A DNA stretch of 64,000 nucleotides, taken from Alphaproteobacteria bacterium. GTDB taxonomy: Bacteria; Pseudomonadota; Alphaproteobacteria; CACIAM-22H2. The notes under the pieces are model-generated. The model was not told the origin of the DNA, searched no databases, and saw nothing but the letters and a program-made list of their open reading frames with translations. The translations under genes and the position numbers were made by a program. The stretch spans positions 310,001 through 374,000 of the forward strand of contig JAEULA010000034.1 of assembly GCA_016793165.1 (NCBI GenBank), written 5' to 3'. Shown piece by piece: positions 42,468 to 50,019 of the stretch (its first letter is position 1; each line of letters opens with the position of its first letter).

Positions 42468-42851
42468 TCAAGCCGGGGCGCCCGGCGGCCGCCGGGCGAC
42501 CGGCGGGCACGATACCGACAACGCGCCGCGGCCCCAATCGAGCAGATCGTGGCCCCGCAGCACCACGTCGCCCGAGTGAACGAAGCCGGGCGGCGTCTCG
42601 ATCAGCAGCCAATGCTTCATGTCGCGGCATCCCCTCACGGGCAGCACCTCGCCGGGGACGAGATAGTCGACGACCTCGCCCAGCCGCACCCGCGAGTGGA
42701 TGGGCGCCGCGACCTGGGCCACGGCCTCGAGACGCTGCATGTAGGGAATCGTCGCGGCGACCGCGGCGCCGAGCAGCAGAAGCAGGATGCCGACCGCCGA
42801 CACGAGGACTCGACGCCACAGCCGCACGGGCCGCGGAATGCCGCCCGTCAT
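42468..42851 (-). CDS. Small membrane-anchored protein, SH3-like
   Basis: A 127-residue protein with one N-terminal helix (VLVSAVGILLLLLGAAVAATIPY) and a periplasmic domain. The pattern DYLVPGEVLPVRGCRDMKHWLLIETPPGFVHSGDVV resembles a bacterial SH3 fold. A short Pro-rich tail ends the protein. I do not recognise a named family. It lies between the SHMT-like gene (27 bases) and the pirin gene (27 bases) on the same strand, so it is probably co-transcribed with them. Confidence 0.65.
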   Translation of the reverse strand: MTGGIPRPVRLWRRVLVSAVGILLLLLGAAVAATIPYMQRLEAVAQVAAPIHSRVRLGEVVDYLVPGEVLPVRGCRDMKHWLLIETPPGFVHSGDVVLRGHDLLDWGRGALSVSCPPVARRPPGAPA

Positions 42852-42878
42852 CCGTCCCCGCTCCGCCGCGAACGCGCC

Positions 42879-43742
42879 CTAGAACCGCCCGCTGCGGTAG
42901 TCGTCGACCGCGCGCTCGATCTCGGCGCGGGTGTTCATCACGAACGGCCCCCATTGCGCGATCGGCTCGTTCAACGGCCGCCCGGCGATCACGAGGGCAC
43001 GGGCCGGCCCCGTCGCGGCCAGGCGCACGCCCCGCGCGCCGTCGCCATTGTCGAGGATCGCCATGGCCTGCTTGGGCAGGACCTGCCGCCGCGCGCCGAC
43101 GGCGAGCGCGCCCTCATAGCAATAGACGAACGCGTTGTGCCCGGCGGGGATCGCCGGCGCCGCCGCGCCTGCGGCGGGGAAGATGACGTCGAGATAGAGG
43201 GGCTCGGTCGCGGGACGGGTGACCGCGCCCGCGACAGCGCCGCAGCGCCCTGCGACGACGCGCACCGTCGCGTCGCCGATCCGCGTCTCGGGTATCTCCG
43301 TCGCCGGGATGTCGCGGTAGCCCGGCGCGATCATCTTGTCGCGCGCCGGCAGGTTCAGCCACAGCTGGAAGCCGTGCATCAGGCCGGCCTCCTGCTCGGG
43401 CAGCTCGGAATGAACGAGACCGCGCCCCGCGGTCATCCATTGCACGCCGCCGGCCGTGAGCAGCCCCTCGCCGCCCGTCGTGTCGCGATGGCGCATGCGG
43501 CCGGCGATCATGTAGGTCACGGTCTCGAAGCCGCGATGCGGGTGGTCGGGAAAGCCGGCGATATAGTCGCCGGGATCGTCGGAGCGGAACTCGTCCAGCA
43601 TCAGGAAGGGATCGAGGCGGCGCTGCAGGTTCTGCGTCAGCACGCGCAGCAGCTTCACCCCCGCACCGTCGGACGTCGGCATGCCGCGCACGACATGCTC
43701 GATCTCCCGGCTCGCCGACGACGCTTCGCCCTCGCTGCCCAT
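42879..43742 (-). CDS. Pirin-family cupin protein
   Basis: A 287-residue bicupin. The N-terminal domain carries the pirin metal site: FPDHPHRGFETVTYMIAGRMRHRDTTGG (His residues and, later, a Glu in VHSELPEQEAG). The C-terminal domain contains EPLYLDVIFPAAG and the closing segment RPLNEPIAQWGPFVMNTRAEIERAVDDYRSG, typical of bacterial pirins such as YhhW. Members oxidise quercetin or modulate metabolic enzymes. The start ATG at 43742 gives normal length. Confidence 0.92.
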   Translation of the reverse strand: MGSEGEASSASREIEHVVRGMPTSDGAGVKLLRVLTQNLQRRLDPFLMLDEFRSDDPGDYIAGFPDHPHRGFETVTYMIAGRMRHRDTTGGEGLLTAGGVQWMTAGRGLVHSELPEQEAGLMHGFQLWLNLPARDKMIAPGYRDIPATEIPETRIGDATVRVVAGRCGAVAGAVTRPATEPLYLDVIFPAAGAAAPAIPAGHNAFVYCYEGALAVGARRQVLPKQAMAILDNGDGARGVRLAATGPARALVIAGRPLNEPIAQWGPFVMNTRAEIERAVDDYRSGRF

Positions 43743-44296
43743 GGCCTCGCCCCTCGCCGCCGTCGGCGGCCGAAAACCGTCCCGCCCGGGAGGATACGCA
43801 TGGTCGTGCGGCGCGCCACCCCGTTCTCGACCTGCGCGCGGCACGCCGCGGGCGCGGCACCCGCGACGCGCACGAAGCCGGTGACGCGCGGCGCGATACG
43901 GGCGCGTCGCGCCCGGGCCCGCCGGGCGCGCGACGGTCGCCGGCATTTGAAGCGGATTGCACCGGCTTCGCCGCGAATTTGCGCGAGCGGCGCAGCGGAC
44001 ATCCCCACTTAACCGATCAGAAATCCCTCCTTGAATATTGTGGGGCTTCATTGCGGGCCCGCTGCAGCTGGCCCCTCACAAGATCGGACTAGGGACTTCA
44101 TGGGAACTGGCTCGCGCGCTTTCCCGTCGCACGCCCCCCCGCGCCTGCGCATCGCAGAGCCGCAGGCGGCCGCGACGACCGCTCCGTCGCAATGCCGCCC
44201 CGCGCGGTGCGGGCGCCAATCCGCAAGCCGCGTCCCCGACGCGACCGATCCCCACGACAACCCGCGCCACTCCTGAGCCGCCGGAAGGAAATCAAG
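43743..44296. other. Divergent pirin/cheW intergenic region
   Basis: A 554-base stretch without a confident gene. The right half is the leader of the chemotaxis operon. An AT-richer patch (CTTAACCGATCAG followed by TTGAATATTG, about 44008-44040) is the likeliest promoter zone. GGAAGGAA at 44283-44290 is a strong ribosome site for cheW. The left half contains a short Arg-rich open frame at 43800-44012. I see no repeats or RNA gene. Confidence 0.55.
43800..44012 (+). CDS. Possible small arginine-rich protein
   Basis: A 70-residue open frame with ATG preceded by GGGAGGA at five bases. About a third of residues are Arg, Lys or His (for example RARRARARRARDGRRHLKR), so the product would be very basic. 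No family is recognised. High-GC non-coding DNA often yields Arg-rich frames, so only the good ribosome site argues for reality. Confidence 0.25.
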   Translation: MVVRRATPFSTCARHAAGAAPATRTKPVTRGAIRARRARARRARDGRRHLKRIAPASPRICASGAADIPT

Positions 44297-44860
44297 ATGC
44301 AGTCACTCGAGACCGGGAGCCCGCCCGTCGCCGGCTTTGCGCCGCCCGACCGGACGACGATCGGCGACAACACCCAGCAGTTCATCACCTTCACGCTCGA
44401 CGGCCAGGAATACGGCATCGACATCATGGTCGTGCGCGAGATCAAGGGGTGGGCCGAGACGACCACCATCCCCAATGCGCCGGACTACGTGCGCGGTGTC
44501 ATCAACCTGCGCGGCGTGATCGTGCCGATCTTCGACCTCCGTTCGCGCTTCGGCATGGGCCGCACCACGCCGAGCCCGATGCACGTCGTCATCATCGTGC
44601 ACACCCGCGGCAAGACGATCGGCCTCCTGGTCGACGCGGTCTCGGACATCATCACGATCGAGCCCGAGGCGATCCGACCGGTGCCCGAGATGGGATTGCC
44701 GAGCGACGACCGGTTCCTCGACGGCCTCGTCGCCCATGGCGACCGGATGGTCACGCTGATCTCGCTCAACGGCCTGTTCGCGCACATCAACGACGCGGCC
44801 GGCGAGCTGCGTCCCGCGACGACCGCGTCGAAGACCGAGTCCCCCGAAGCTTCCAACTGA
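44297..44860 (+). CDS. cheW: Chemotaxis coupling protein CheW
   Basis: A 187-residue adaptor that bridges receptors and CheA. The fold marks are FITFTLDGQEYGIDIMVVREIKGW, IPNAPDYVRGVINLRGVIVPIFDLR, VVIIVHTRGKTIGLLVDAVSDII. The start at 44297 follows GGAAGGAA. A 27-residue tail rich in Thr, Ala and Ser follows the folded domain. It is first in the order cheW-receptor-cheR-cheD-cheB, the same order I recall for the Pseudomonas aeruginosa Che2 (F7-class) cluster. Confidence 0.97.
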   Translation: MQSLETGSPPVAGFAPPDRTTIGDNTQQFITFTLDGQEYGIDIMVVREIKGWAETTTIPNAPDYVRGVINLRGVIVPIFDLRSRFGMGRTTPSPMHVVIIVHTRGKTIGLLVDAVSDIITIEPEAIRPVPEMGLPSDDRFLDGLVAHGDRMVTLISLNGLFAHINDAAGELRPATTASKTESPEASN

Positions 44861-44914
44861 CCCTGCGGCCGCCCGATCGGCGTGCCGCCCGAACGAATCG
44901 ATATGGAGACAACG

Positions 44915-47218
44915 ATGGCCAGAACAGCAAAGCTCACTTCCACCTCGGCGAAGGGCAAGCCCGCCGCGAAGGGCGCCTCGAATCCCAAGGCGCAGCTCGA
45001 CGCGATGCGCACGGCCCAGGCTTTCGTCGAGTGCTCGCCGCAGGGCGTGATCGTCGACGCGAACGCGGTGTTCCTGCAGGCGACCGGCTTCGCCCTCGAG
45101 GACCTGGTCGGGCAGGAGCACTCGGTCTTCGCCGATCCGGCCTGGCGCGCGCAGCCCGATTTCCGGCCGTTCTGGGACAAGGTGGCGCGCGGCGAGACCC
45201 AGTCGGGCCTGTACCGCTTCGCCAGCAAGGCCGGCAAGGAGGTCTGGTTCCAGGGATCCTACGCGCCGGTGGTCGATGCGAAGGGCGTCGTGACGGCCGT
45301 CGTGGTCACCGGCTGGGACGTGACCGCCCAGACGCAGAAGGCGCAGGCCGACGCGCTCGAGCTCAAGGTGCGCTCGGACATCATGGACATGACCAGCATC
45401 GTGTCCTACGCCGACCTGAAGGGCGACATCGTCACGATCAACGACAAGTTCTGCGAAGTTTCCAAGTACAGCCGCGACGAGCTGATCGGCAAGCCCCACA
45501 ACACGACCCGGCATCCGGACATGCCGAAGGAAGTGTTCAAGGAGATGTGGAGCACGATCGGCCGCGGGCGCCCGTTCCGCGGCGTCATCAAGAACCGCGC
45601 GAAGGACGGCACGCCGTACTACGTGGACGCCGTGATCATGCCGTTCCTCGGCGAGAACGGTAAGCCGAAGAAGTACCTCGGCGTGCGTTACGACATCACA
45701 GCCGCGGAGCTGGAGCGCCAGGCGATGCGCGGCCTGTTCGGGGCCATCGACACGAGCTTCGCCTATATCGAGTTCGACACCGACGGCAATGTCCTGAACG
45801 CCAACAAGAACTTCCTGGACACGCTCGGCTACCAGCTGGACGAGATCAAGGGCAAGCACCACCGCCTCTTCGTCGAGAAGTCGTACGAGACGTCGCCCGC
45901 CTACGGGCAGTTCTGGGCCGACCTCAAGGGCGGCAAGGCGACCAGCGACGTCTTCAAGCGCATCGCGAAGTCCGGCAAGGAGGTCTGGATCCAGGCGGTC
46001 TACGCGCCGGTGAAGGACGAGGTGGGCCGGGTCATCAAGGTGGTCAAGCTGGCGACCGACGTGACCGACCGGATCAAGGCGACGCAGACGCTGCAGGCCG
46101 CCGTGCGCGAGACCCAGGACGTCGTCGCCGCGGCGATGGCCAACGACCTGAGCAAGCGCATCCCGATGGAAGGCAAGACCGGCGACATCGAGCAGCTGTG
46201 CAACGGCGTCAACGGCCTGATCGACAGCATGAGCTCGATCGTGGCGCGGATCATCGACTCGTCGAACGAGATCGCCAACGCCGCACGCGAGATCGCCAGC
46301 GGCAACACCGACCTCTCCCAGCGCACCGAGGAGCAGGCGTCGAGCCTGGAGGAGACCGCAGCGAGCCTCGAGGAGCTGACCTCGACGGTGAAGCAGAACG
46401 CCGACAACGCCCAGCAGGCCAACCAGCTCGCCAGCTCGGCCTCCGAGGTCGCGATCAAGGGCGGCAGCGTCGTCAGCCAGGTCGTGCGGACGATGGACGG
46501 GATCACGGACTCGAGCCGCAAGATCTCCGACATCATCGGCGTCATCGACGAGATCGCGTTCCAGACCAACATCCTCGCCCTCAACGCCGCGGTCGAGGCC
46601 GCGCGCGCCGGCGAGCAGGGCCGCGGCTTCGCGGTGGTGGCCGCCGAGGTGCGCAACCTCGCGCAGCGCAGCGCCAACGCGGCGAAGGAGATCAAGGCCC
46701 TGATCTCGGACTCGGTCAGCAAGGTCGAGACGGGCTCGAAGCTGGTCGAGAGCGCCGGCAAGACGATGGAGGAGATCGTCGCCTCGGTGAAGCGCGTCAC
46801 CGACATCATGGCGGAGATCTCGGCCGCGTCGCAGGAGCAGAGCGGCGGCATCGAGCAGGTCAACACCGCCGTCACCGAGATGGACAAGATCACGCAGCAG
46901 AACGCCGCCCTCGTCGAGGAGGCCGCGGCTGCGGCCAAGTCGCTCGAGGAGCAGACCGGCGGGCTGGTGGCCATGGTCGCCGACTTCACCCTCGCGGAAG
47001 GCCATCAGTCGACGGCGAGGCCGGCCACGCGCCCGGCGGCCACCGGCAATCCGGTCGTCGACAGCGCCGTGCGCAAGGCGGCCGCCGCGCGTCCCGGCTC
47101 GGATGCGGCCAAGCGCCCGGCCGCCGTGCCGGCACGCCCCGCCACGGCCGAGAAGCCGACGGCGCCCAAGCGCCGCGCGGCGGGCGGCGGCGGCGACGCC
47201 GACTGGCAGGAGTTCTGA
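44915..47218 (+). CDS. Soluble chemoreceptor with three PAS domains
   Basis: A 767-residue cytosolic receptor with no membrane helix. A basic leader is followed by PAS 1 (about 32-140), PAS 2 (about 150-260; [21 protein letters not shown]) and PAS 3 (about 268-385; [21 protein letters not shown]), the class often binding haem or flavin to sense redox or gas. HAMP-like linker [23 protein letters not shown] follows. The signalling hairpin tip [21 protein letters not shown] is intact. A 75-residue Ala/Pro/Lys linker ends in DWQEF, matching the CheR-tethering pentapeptide pattern. Start 44915 has GGAG six bases upstream. cheR follows 85 bases downstream. Confidence 0.95.
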   Translation: MARTAKLTSTSAKGKPAAKGASNPKAQLDAMRTAQAFVECSPQGVIVDANAVFLQATGFALEDLVGQEHSVFADPAWRAQPDFRPFWDKVARGETQSGLYRFASKAGKEVWFQGSYAPVVDAKGVVTAVVVTGWDVTAQTQKAQADALELKVRSDIMDMTSIVSYADLKGDIVTINDKFCEVSKYSRDELIGKPHNTTRHPDMPKEVFKEMWSTIGRGRPFRGVIKNRAKDGTPYYVDAVIMPFLGENGKPKKYLGVRYDITAAELERQAMRGLFGAIDTSFAYIEFDTDGNVLNANKNFLDTLGYQLDEIKGKHHRLFVEKSYETSPAYGQFWADLKGGKATSDVFKRIAKSGKEVWIQAVYAPVKDEVGRVIKVVKLATDVTDRIKATQTLQAAVRETQDVVAAAMANDLSKRIPMEGKTGDIEQLCNGVNGLIDSMSSIVARIIDSSNEIANAAREIASGNTDLSQRTEEQASSLEETAASLEELTSTVKQNADNAQQANQLASSASEVAIKGGSVVSQVVRTMDGITDSSRKISDIIGVIDEIAFQTNILALNAAVEAARAGEQGRGFAVVAAEVRNLAQRSANAAKEIKALISDSVSKVETGSKLVESAGKTMEEIVASVKRVTDIMAEISAASQEQSGGIEQVNTAVTEMDKITQQNAALVEEAAAAAKSLEEQTGGLVAMVADFTLAEGHQSTARPATRPAATGNPVVDSAVRKAAAARPGSDAAKRPAAVPARPATAEKPTAPKRRAAGGGGDADWQEF

Positions 47219-47303
47219 TCGGGATCCGATCGCGACGCCCTGAAGCCTCCGGCCGCGCCGACAACGGCGCGGCCGGAACGCCCTTCCAGCACTGGGCAGG
47301 ATC

Positions 47304-48143
47304 ATGCAAGCCGCAAAGCAGACCGAGTTCACGCTCAGCGACTCTGACTTCAACAAGATCTCGGCCTTCGTCCGCACCCGCACGGGGATCGTCCTCAGCG
47401 AACGCAAGCGCGACCTCGTCTACAGCCGGCTCGTCCGCCGCTTGCGGGCCCTGCGCCTCGACAGCTTTGCCGCCTATTGCGACTACCTCGAGGGCCCCGA
47501 CGGCGACCAGGAACACGGGTCGCTGATCAACGCGATCACGACGAATCTCACGGGGTTCTTCCGCGAGGCCCACCACTTCGAGCACCTCGCGGAGAACGTC
47601 CTCAAGCCGCTGGTCAGGGAGCGCGCGAACGGGCAGCGGCGCATCCGGATCTGGTCCTCGGCCGCGTCGACCGGCGAGGAGCCGTACTCGATCGCGATGG
47701 TGCTGCGCAGCGTCGTGCCCGAGACCGGCGGCTGGGACGCGAAGATCCTCGCCACCGACATCGACACCGACGTCATCGCGCACGGCAAGGCGGGGCGCTA
47801 CGGCGCCGACGCCGTCGAGCGCATGCCCGAGCCGTACCGCTCGCGCTATGTCGGGCCGGAGCAGGGCGGCAGGGTGCAGATCGACCAGCGCGTGCGCAAC
47901 CTCATCACCTTCAAGCAGCTGAACCTGATGGACGACTGGCCGATGCGCGGCCCGTTCGACGTCATCTTCTGCCGCAACGTCGTCATCTACTTCGACAAGC
48001 AGGAGAAGTGCGTGCTGTTCGACCGGATGGCCGAGCTGCTGCAGCCCAACGGCTGGCTCTACATCGGCCATTCCGAGAACCTTCTCGGCATCACCGACCG
48101 CTTCCAGCTCCAGGGCCGCACGATCTACCGCCGGGTGTCCTGA
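47304..48143 (+). CDS. cheR: Chemoreceptor glutamate methyltransferase CheR
   Basis: A 279-residue SAM-dependent enzyme that methylates receptor glutamates. The N-terminal helical domain (FNKISAFVRTRTGIVLSERKRDLV) is followed by the SAM domain: IRIWSSAASTGEEPYSIAM, ATDIDTDVIAHGKAGRY and VIFCRNVVIYFDK. It should dock on the DWQEF tail of the receptor encoded just upstream. Its TGA stop overlaps the cheD ATG by one base. Confidence 0.97.
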   Translation: MQAAKQTEFTLSDSDFNKISAFVRTRTGIVLSERKRDLVYSRLVRRLRALRLDSFAAYCDYLEGPDGDQEHGSLINAITTNLTGFFREAHHFEHLAENVLKPLVRERANGQRRIRIWSSAASTGEEPYSIAMVLRSVVPETGGWDAKILATDIDTDVIAHGKAGRYGADAVERMPEPYRSRYVGPEQGGRVQIDQRVRNLITFKQLNLMDDWPMRGPFDVIFCRNVVIYFDKQEKCVLFDRMAELLQPNGWLYIGHSENLLGITDRFQLQGRTIYRRVS

Positions 48144-48793
48144 TGAACCTGGCCCAGAAGCCGACCGAGCGGCGACAGCGCAGGGGCATCGAGGAGCCGC
48201 TCCTCAACAACAAGGTCCGGCGCTATCGCGACCCGGAGTTCAACGCGACCGTCGTGAAGGTGCTTCCCGGCGAGCATTACGTGACCGACGTGGCCGACGA
48301 GATGATCGTCACCGTGCTCGGATCGTGCATCGCCGCGTGCATCCGCGACCCGCTGATCAAGTTCGGCGGCATGAACCACTTCATGCTGCCGCAGAGCGCC
48401 GACGGAGCCTGGGGCGCCGCTTCGGCGTCGATGCGCTACGGCAACTTCGCGATGGAAGTCCTGATCAACGAGATCCTGTCGCGCGGCGGGCGCCGCGAGC
48501 GCCTCGAGATCAAGGTCTTCGGCGGCGGCAACGTGCTCGCCGGATCGACCCCGGTCGGCACGCGCAACGCCGCATTCGTCGAATCCTATCTCGCCGCCGA
48601 AGGCCTGACGGCCGTGGCGAGCCATCTGCGCGGCAACTTCCCGCGCCGCGTCCACTACTTCCCCGTGACCGGCAAGGTCATGATGCGCGAGCTCAAGCGC
48701 ACCGACGACCAGGTCGTGCTCGACACCGAGAAGTCCTACCTCACGAAGCTCAGCACGCCGCCGAGCTCGGGGGACATCGAACTCTTCGATTGA
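48143..48793 (+). CDS. cheD: Chemoreceptor glutamine deamidase CheD
   Basis: A 216-residue enzyme. The catalytic Cys is in VLGSCIAACIRD and the His in GGMNHFMLPQ; EIKVFGGGNVLAG is also typical. It deamidates receptor glutamines and can bind CheY-phosphatase-type proteins. About 45 N-terminal residues precede the domain. The C-terminus reads SSGDIELFD, nearly the same as the tail of the receptor-like protein at 61469 (SGDVELF). Confidence 0.96.
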   Translation: MNLAQKPTERRQRRGIEEPLLNNKVRRYRDPEFNATVVKVLPGEHYVTDVADEMIVTVLGSCIAACIRDPLIKFGGMNHFMLPQSADGAWGAASASMRYGNFAMEVLINEILSRGGRRERLEIKVFGGGNVLAGSTPVGTRNAAFVESYLAAEGLTAVASHLRGNFPRRVHYFPVTGKVMMRELKRTDDQVVLDTEKSYLTKLSTPPSSGDIELFD

Positions 48794-48802
48794 GGCCGCC
48801 TC

Positions 48803-49870
48803 GTGCAAAGAAAGCCCATCCGCGTCGTTGTCGTCGACGATTCCGCCCTGATGCGGAAGATGATCTCGGCGATGCTGAGCTCCGAGCCGGACATCGAGGT
48901 CGTCGGCATCGCCAACGACCCCTTCCAGGCGCGCGAGCAGATCAAGGCGACCAATCCCGACGTCGTGACGCTGGACGTCGAGATGCCGAAGATGGACGGG
49001 CTGACCTTCCTCGAGAAGATCATGACGCTGCGGCCGATGCCGGTCGTCATGGTCTCCTCGCTGACACAGACCGGGACCGACGCGACGCTGCGCGCGCTCG
49101 AGCTCGGCGCCGTCGACTGCGTGGCCAAGCCGGCCGGCGGCATGATCGCCGAGGGCCAGGCCGAGTTCCGCGCCGACGTCATCGCCAAGGTGCGCACGGC
49201 CGCCGCCGCGCGGATCCGGCCGCGCAAGCTCGTCGAGCGCGCCGCCCGGGCCTCGGTCGGCCCCGGCTACTCGTCGAGCGAGGTCGTCGTCGCGATCGGG
49301 TCGTCGACCGGCGGCGTCGAGGCGCTGCATCACGTGCTCCAGGCGCTGCCCGCCGACAGCCCGGCGGTGGTCGTCACGCAGCACATGCCGCCCGCCTTCA
49401 CGGCGAGCTTCTCGCGCCGCCTGGACTCCGAATGCGCGGTCGTGGTGGCCGAGGCGACCGACGGCGTGCGCGTGCTCCCGGGCCACGTCTACATCGCGCC
49501 GGGCGGCCGTCATCTCGAGCTGGGCCGCTCCGGCGCCAACTACATCTGCAAGCTGCACGACCAGCCGCCGGTCTCCGGGCACCGTCCGTCGGTGGACGTG
49601 CTGTTCCGCTCGGTCGCGCGAAATGCCGGCGCCAACGCCGTCGGCGTGATCATGACCGGCATGGGCCGCGACGGCGCCGACGGCCTGCTCGAGATGCGCA
49701 AGGCCGGCGCTCGGACGATCGGCCAGGACGAGGCGAGCTGCGTCGTCTACGGCATGCCCAAGGTCGCGCGCGAGGTCGGCGCCGTCGAAGTGGAGGTGCC
49801 GCTGCACAAGATCCCGGGCGAGATCCTGCAGCGCTGCTACGCCTCGACCCCGCGTCGTATGCGCATCTGA
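48803..49870 (+). CDS. cheB: Chemoreceptor methylesterase CheB
   Basis: A 355-residue response regulator. The receiver domain (1-125) has phospho-Asp in VVTLDVEMPKMDG. The methylesterase domain (about 165-350) has Ser in AIGSSTGG, His in VTQHMPPAFTASFSRRLD and Asp in GVIMTGMGRDGADGL. It starts at GTG nine bases after cheD and is followed by a strong hairpin at 49896. It completes the adaptation set opposing CheR. Confidence 0.97.
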   Translation: MQRKPIRVVVVDDSALMRKMISAMLSSEPDIEVVGIANDPFQAREQIKATNPDVVTLDVEMPKMDGLTFLEKIMTLRPMPVVMVSSLTQTGTDATLRALELGAVDCVAKPAGGMIAEGQAEFRADVIAKVRTAAAARIRPRKLVERAARASVGPGYSSSEVVVAIGSSTGGVEALHHVLQALPADSPAVVVTQHMPPAFTASFSRRLDSECAVVVAEATDGVRVLPGHVYIAPGGRHLELGRSGANYICKLHDQPPVSGHRPSVDVLFRSVARNAGANAVGVIMTGMGRDGADGLLEMRKAGARTIGQDEASCVVYGMPKVAREVGAVEVEVPLHKIPGEILQRCYASTPRRMRI

Positions 49871-49895
49871 GGCACCGTCCCGGCATTGCGCCGGC

Positions 49896-49937
49896 GCGAG
49901 TGGGGTCGGCGACACGTCGCCGGCCCCGCTCGCATTT
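49896..49937 (+). terminator. Rho-independent-type terminator after cheB
   Basis: Bases 49896-49913 pair with 49916-49933 over 18 positions with two G-U pairs and no mismatch, around a two-base gap. The stem is followed by ATTT. The U tract is short, but the stem is the strongest simple hairpin I found in the window and sits 26 bases after the cheB stop. Confidence 0.75.
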
Positions 49938-50006
49938 CTGAGGGCTGGCGTCGCGGCCGTCGATCGGTGAAGAGTGCGGCCGAGCACTCGTTCCCCTCCA
50001 CGCGAC

Positions 50007-50019
50007 GGAGCGCCCCCTG
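50007..50019 (+). promoter_or_regulatory. Ribosome binding site and CTG start codon of hyuA
   Basis: GGAG at 50007-50010 stands six bases before CTG at 50017. Reading this frame back to the stop at 49939-49941, no ATG, GTG or TTG occurs, and none occurs before the essential GVDIGGTFTD segment. The next standard start (GTG 50167) would remove that segment. Confidence 0.75.

Noticed and set aside
44031..44276. 81-codon frame starting at TTG in the cheW leader
   Set aside because: No convincing ribosome site and no motif; treated as 5' leader.
44303..47407. 1034-codon antisense frame over cheW and the receptor
   Set aside because: The apparent Leu/Arg/Asp repeats reflect codons of the real receptor read backwards.
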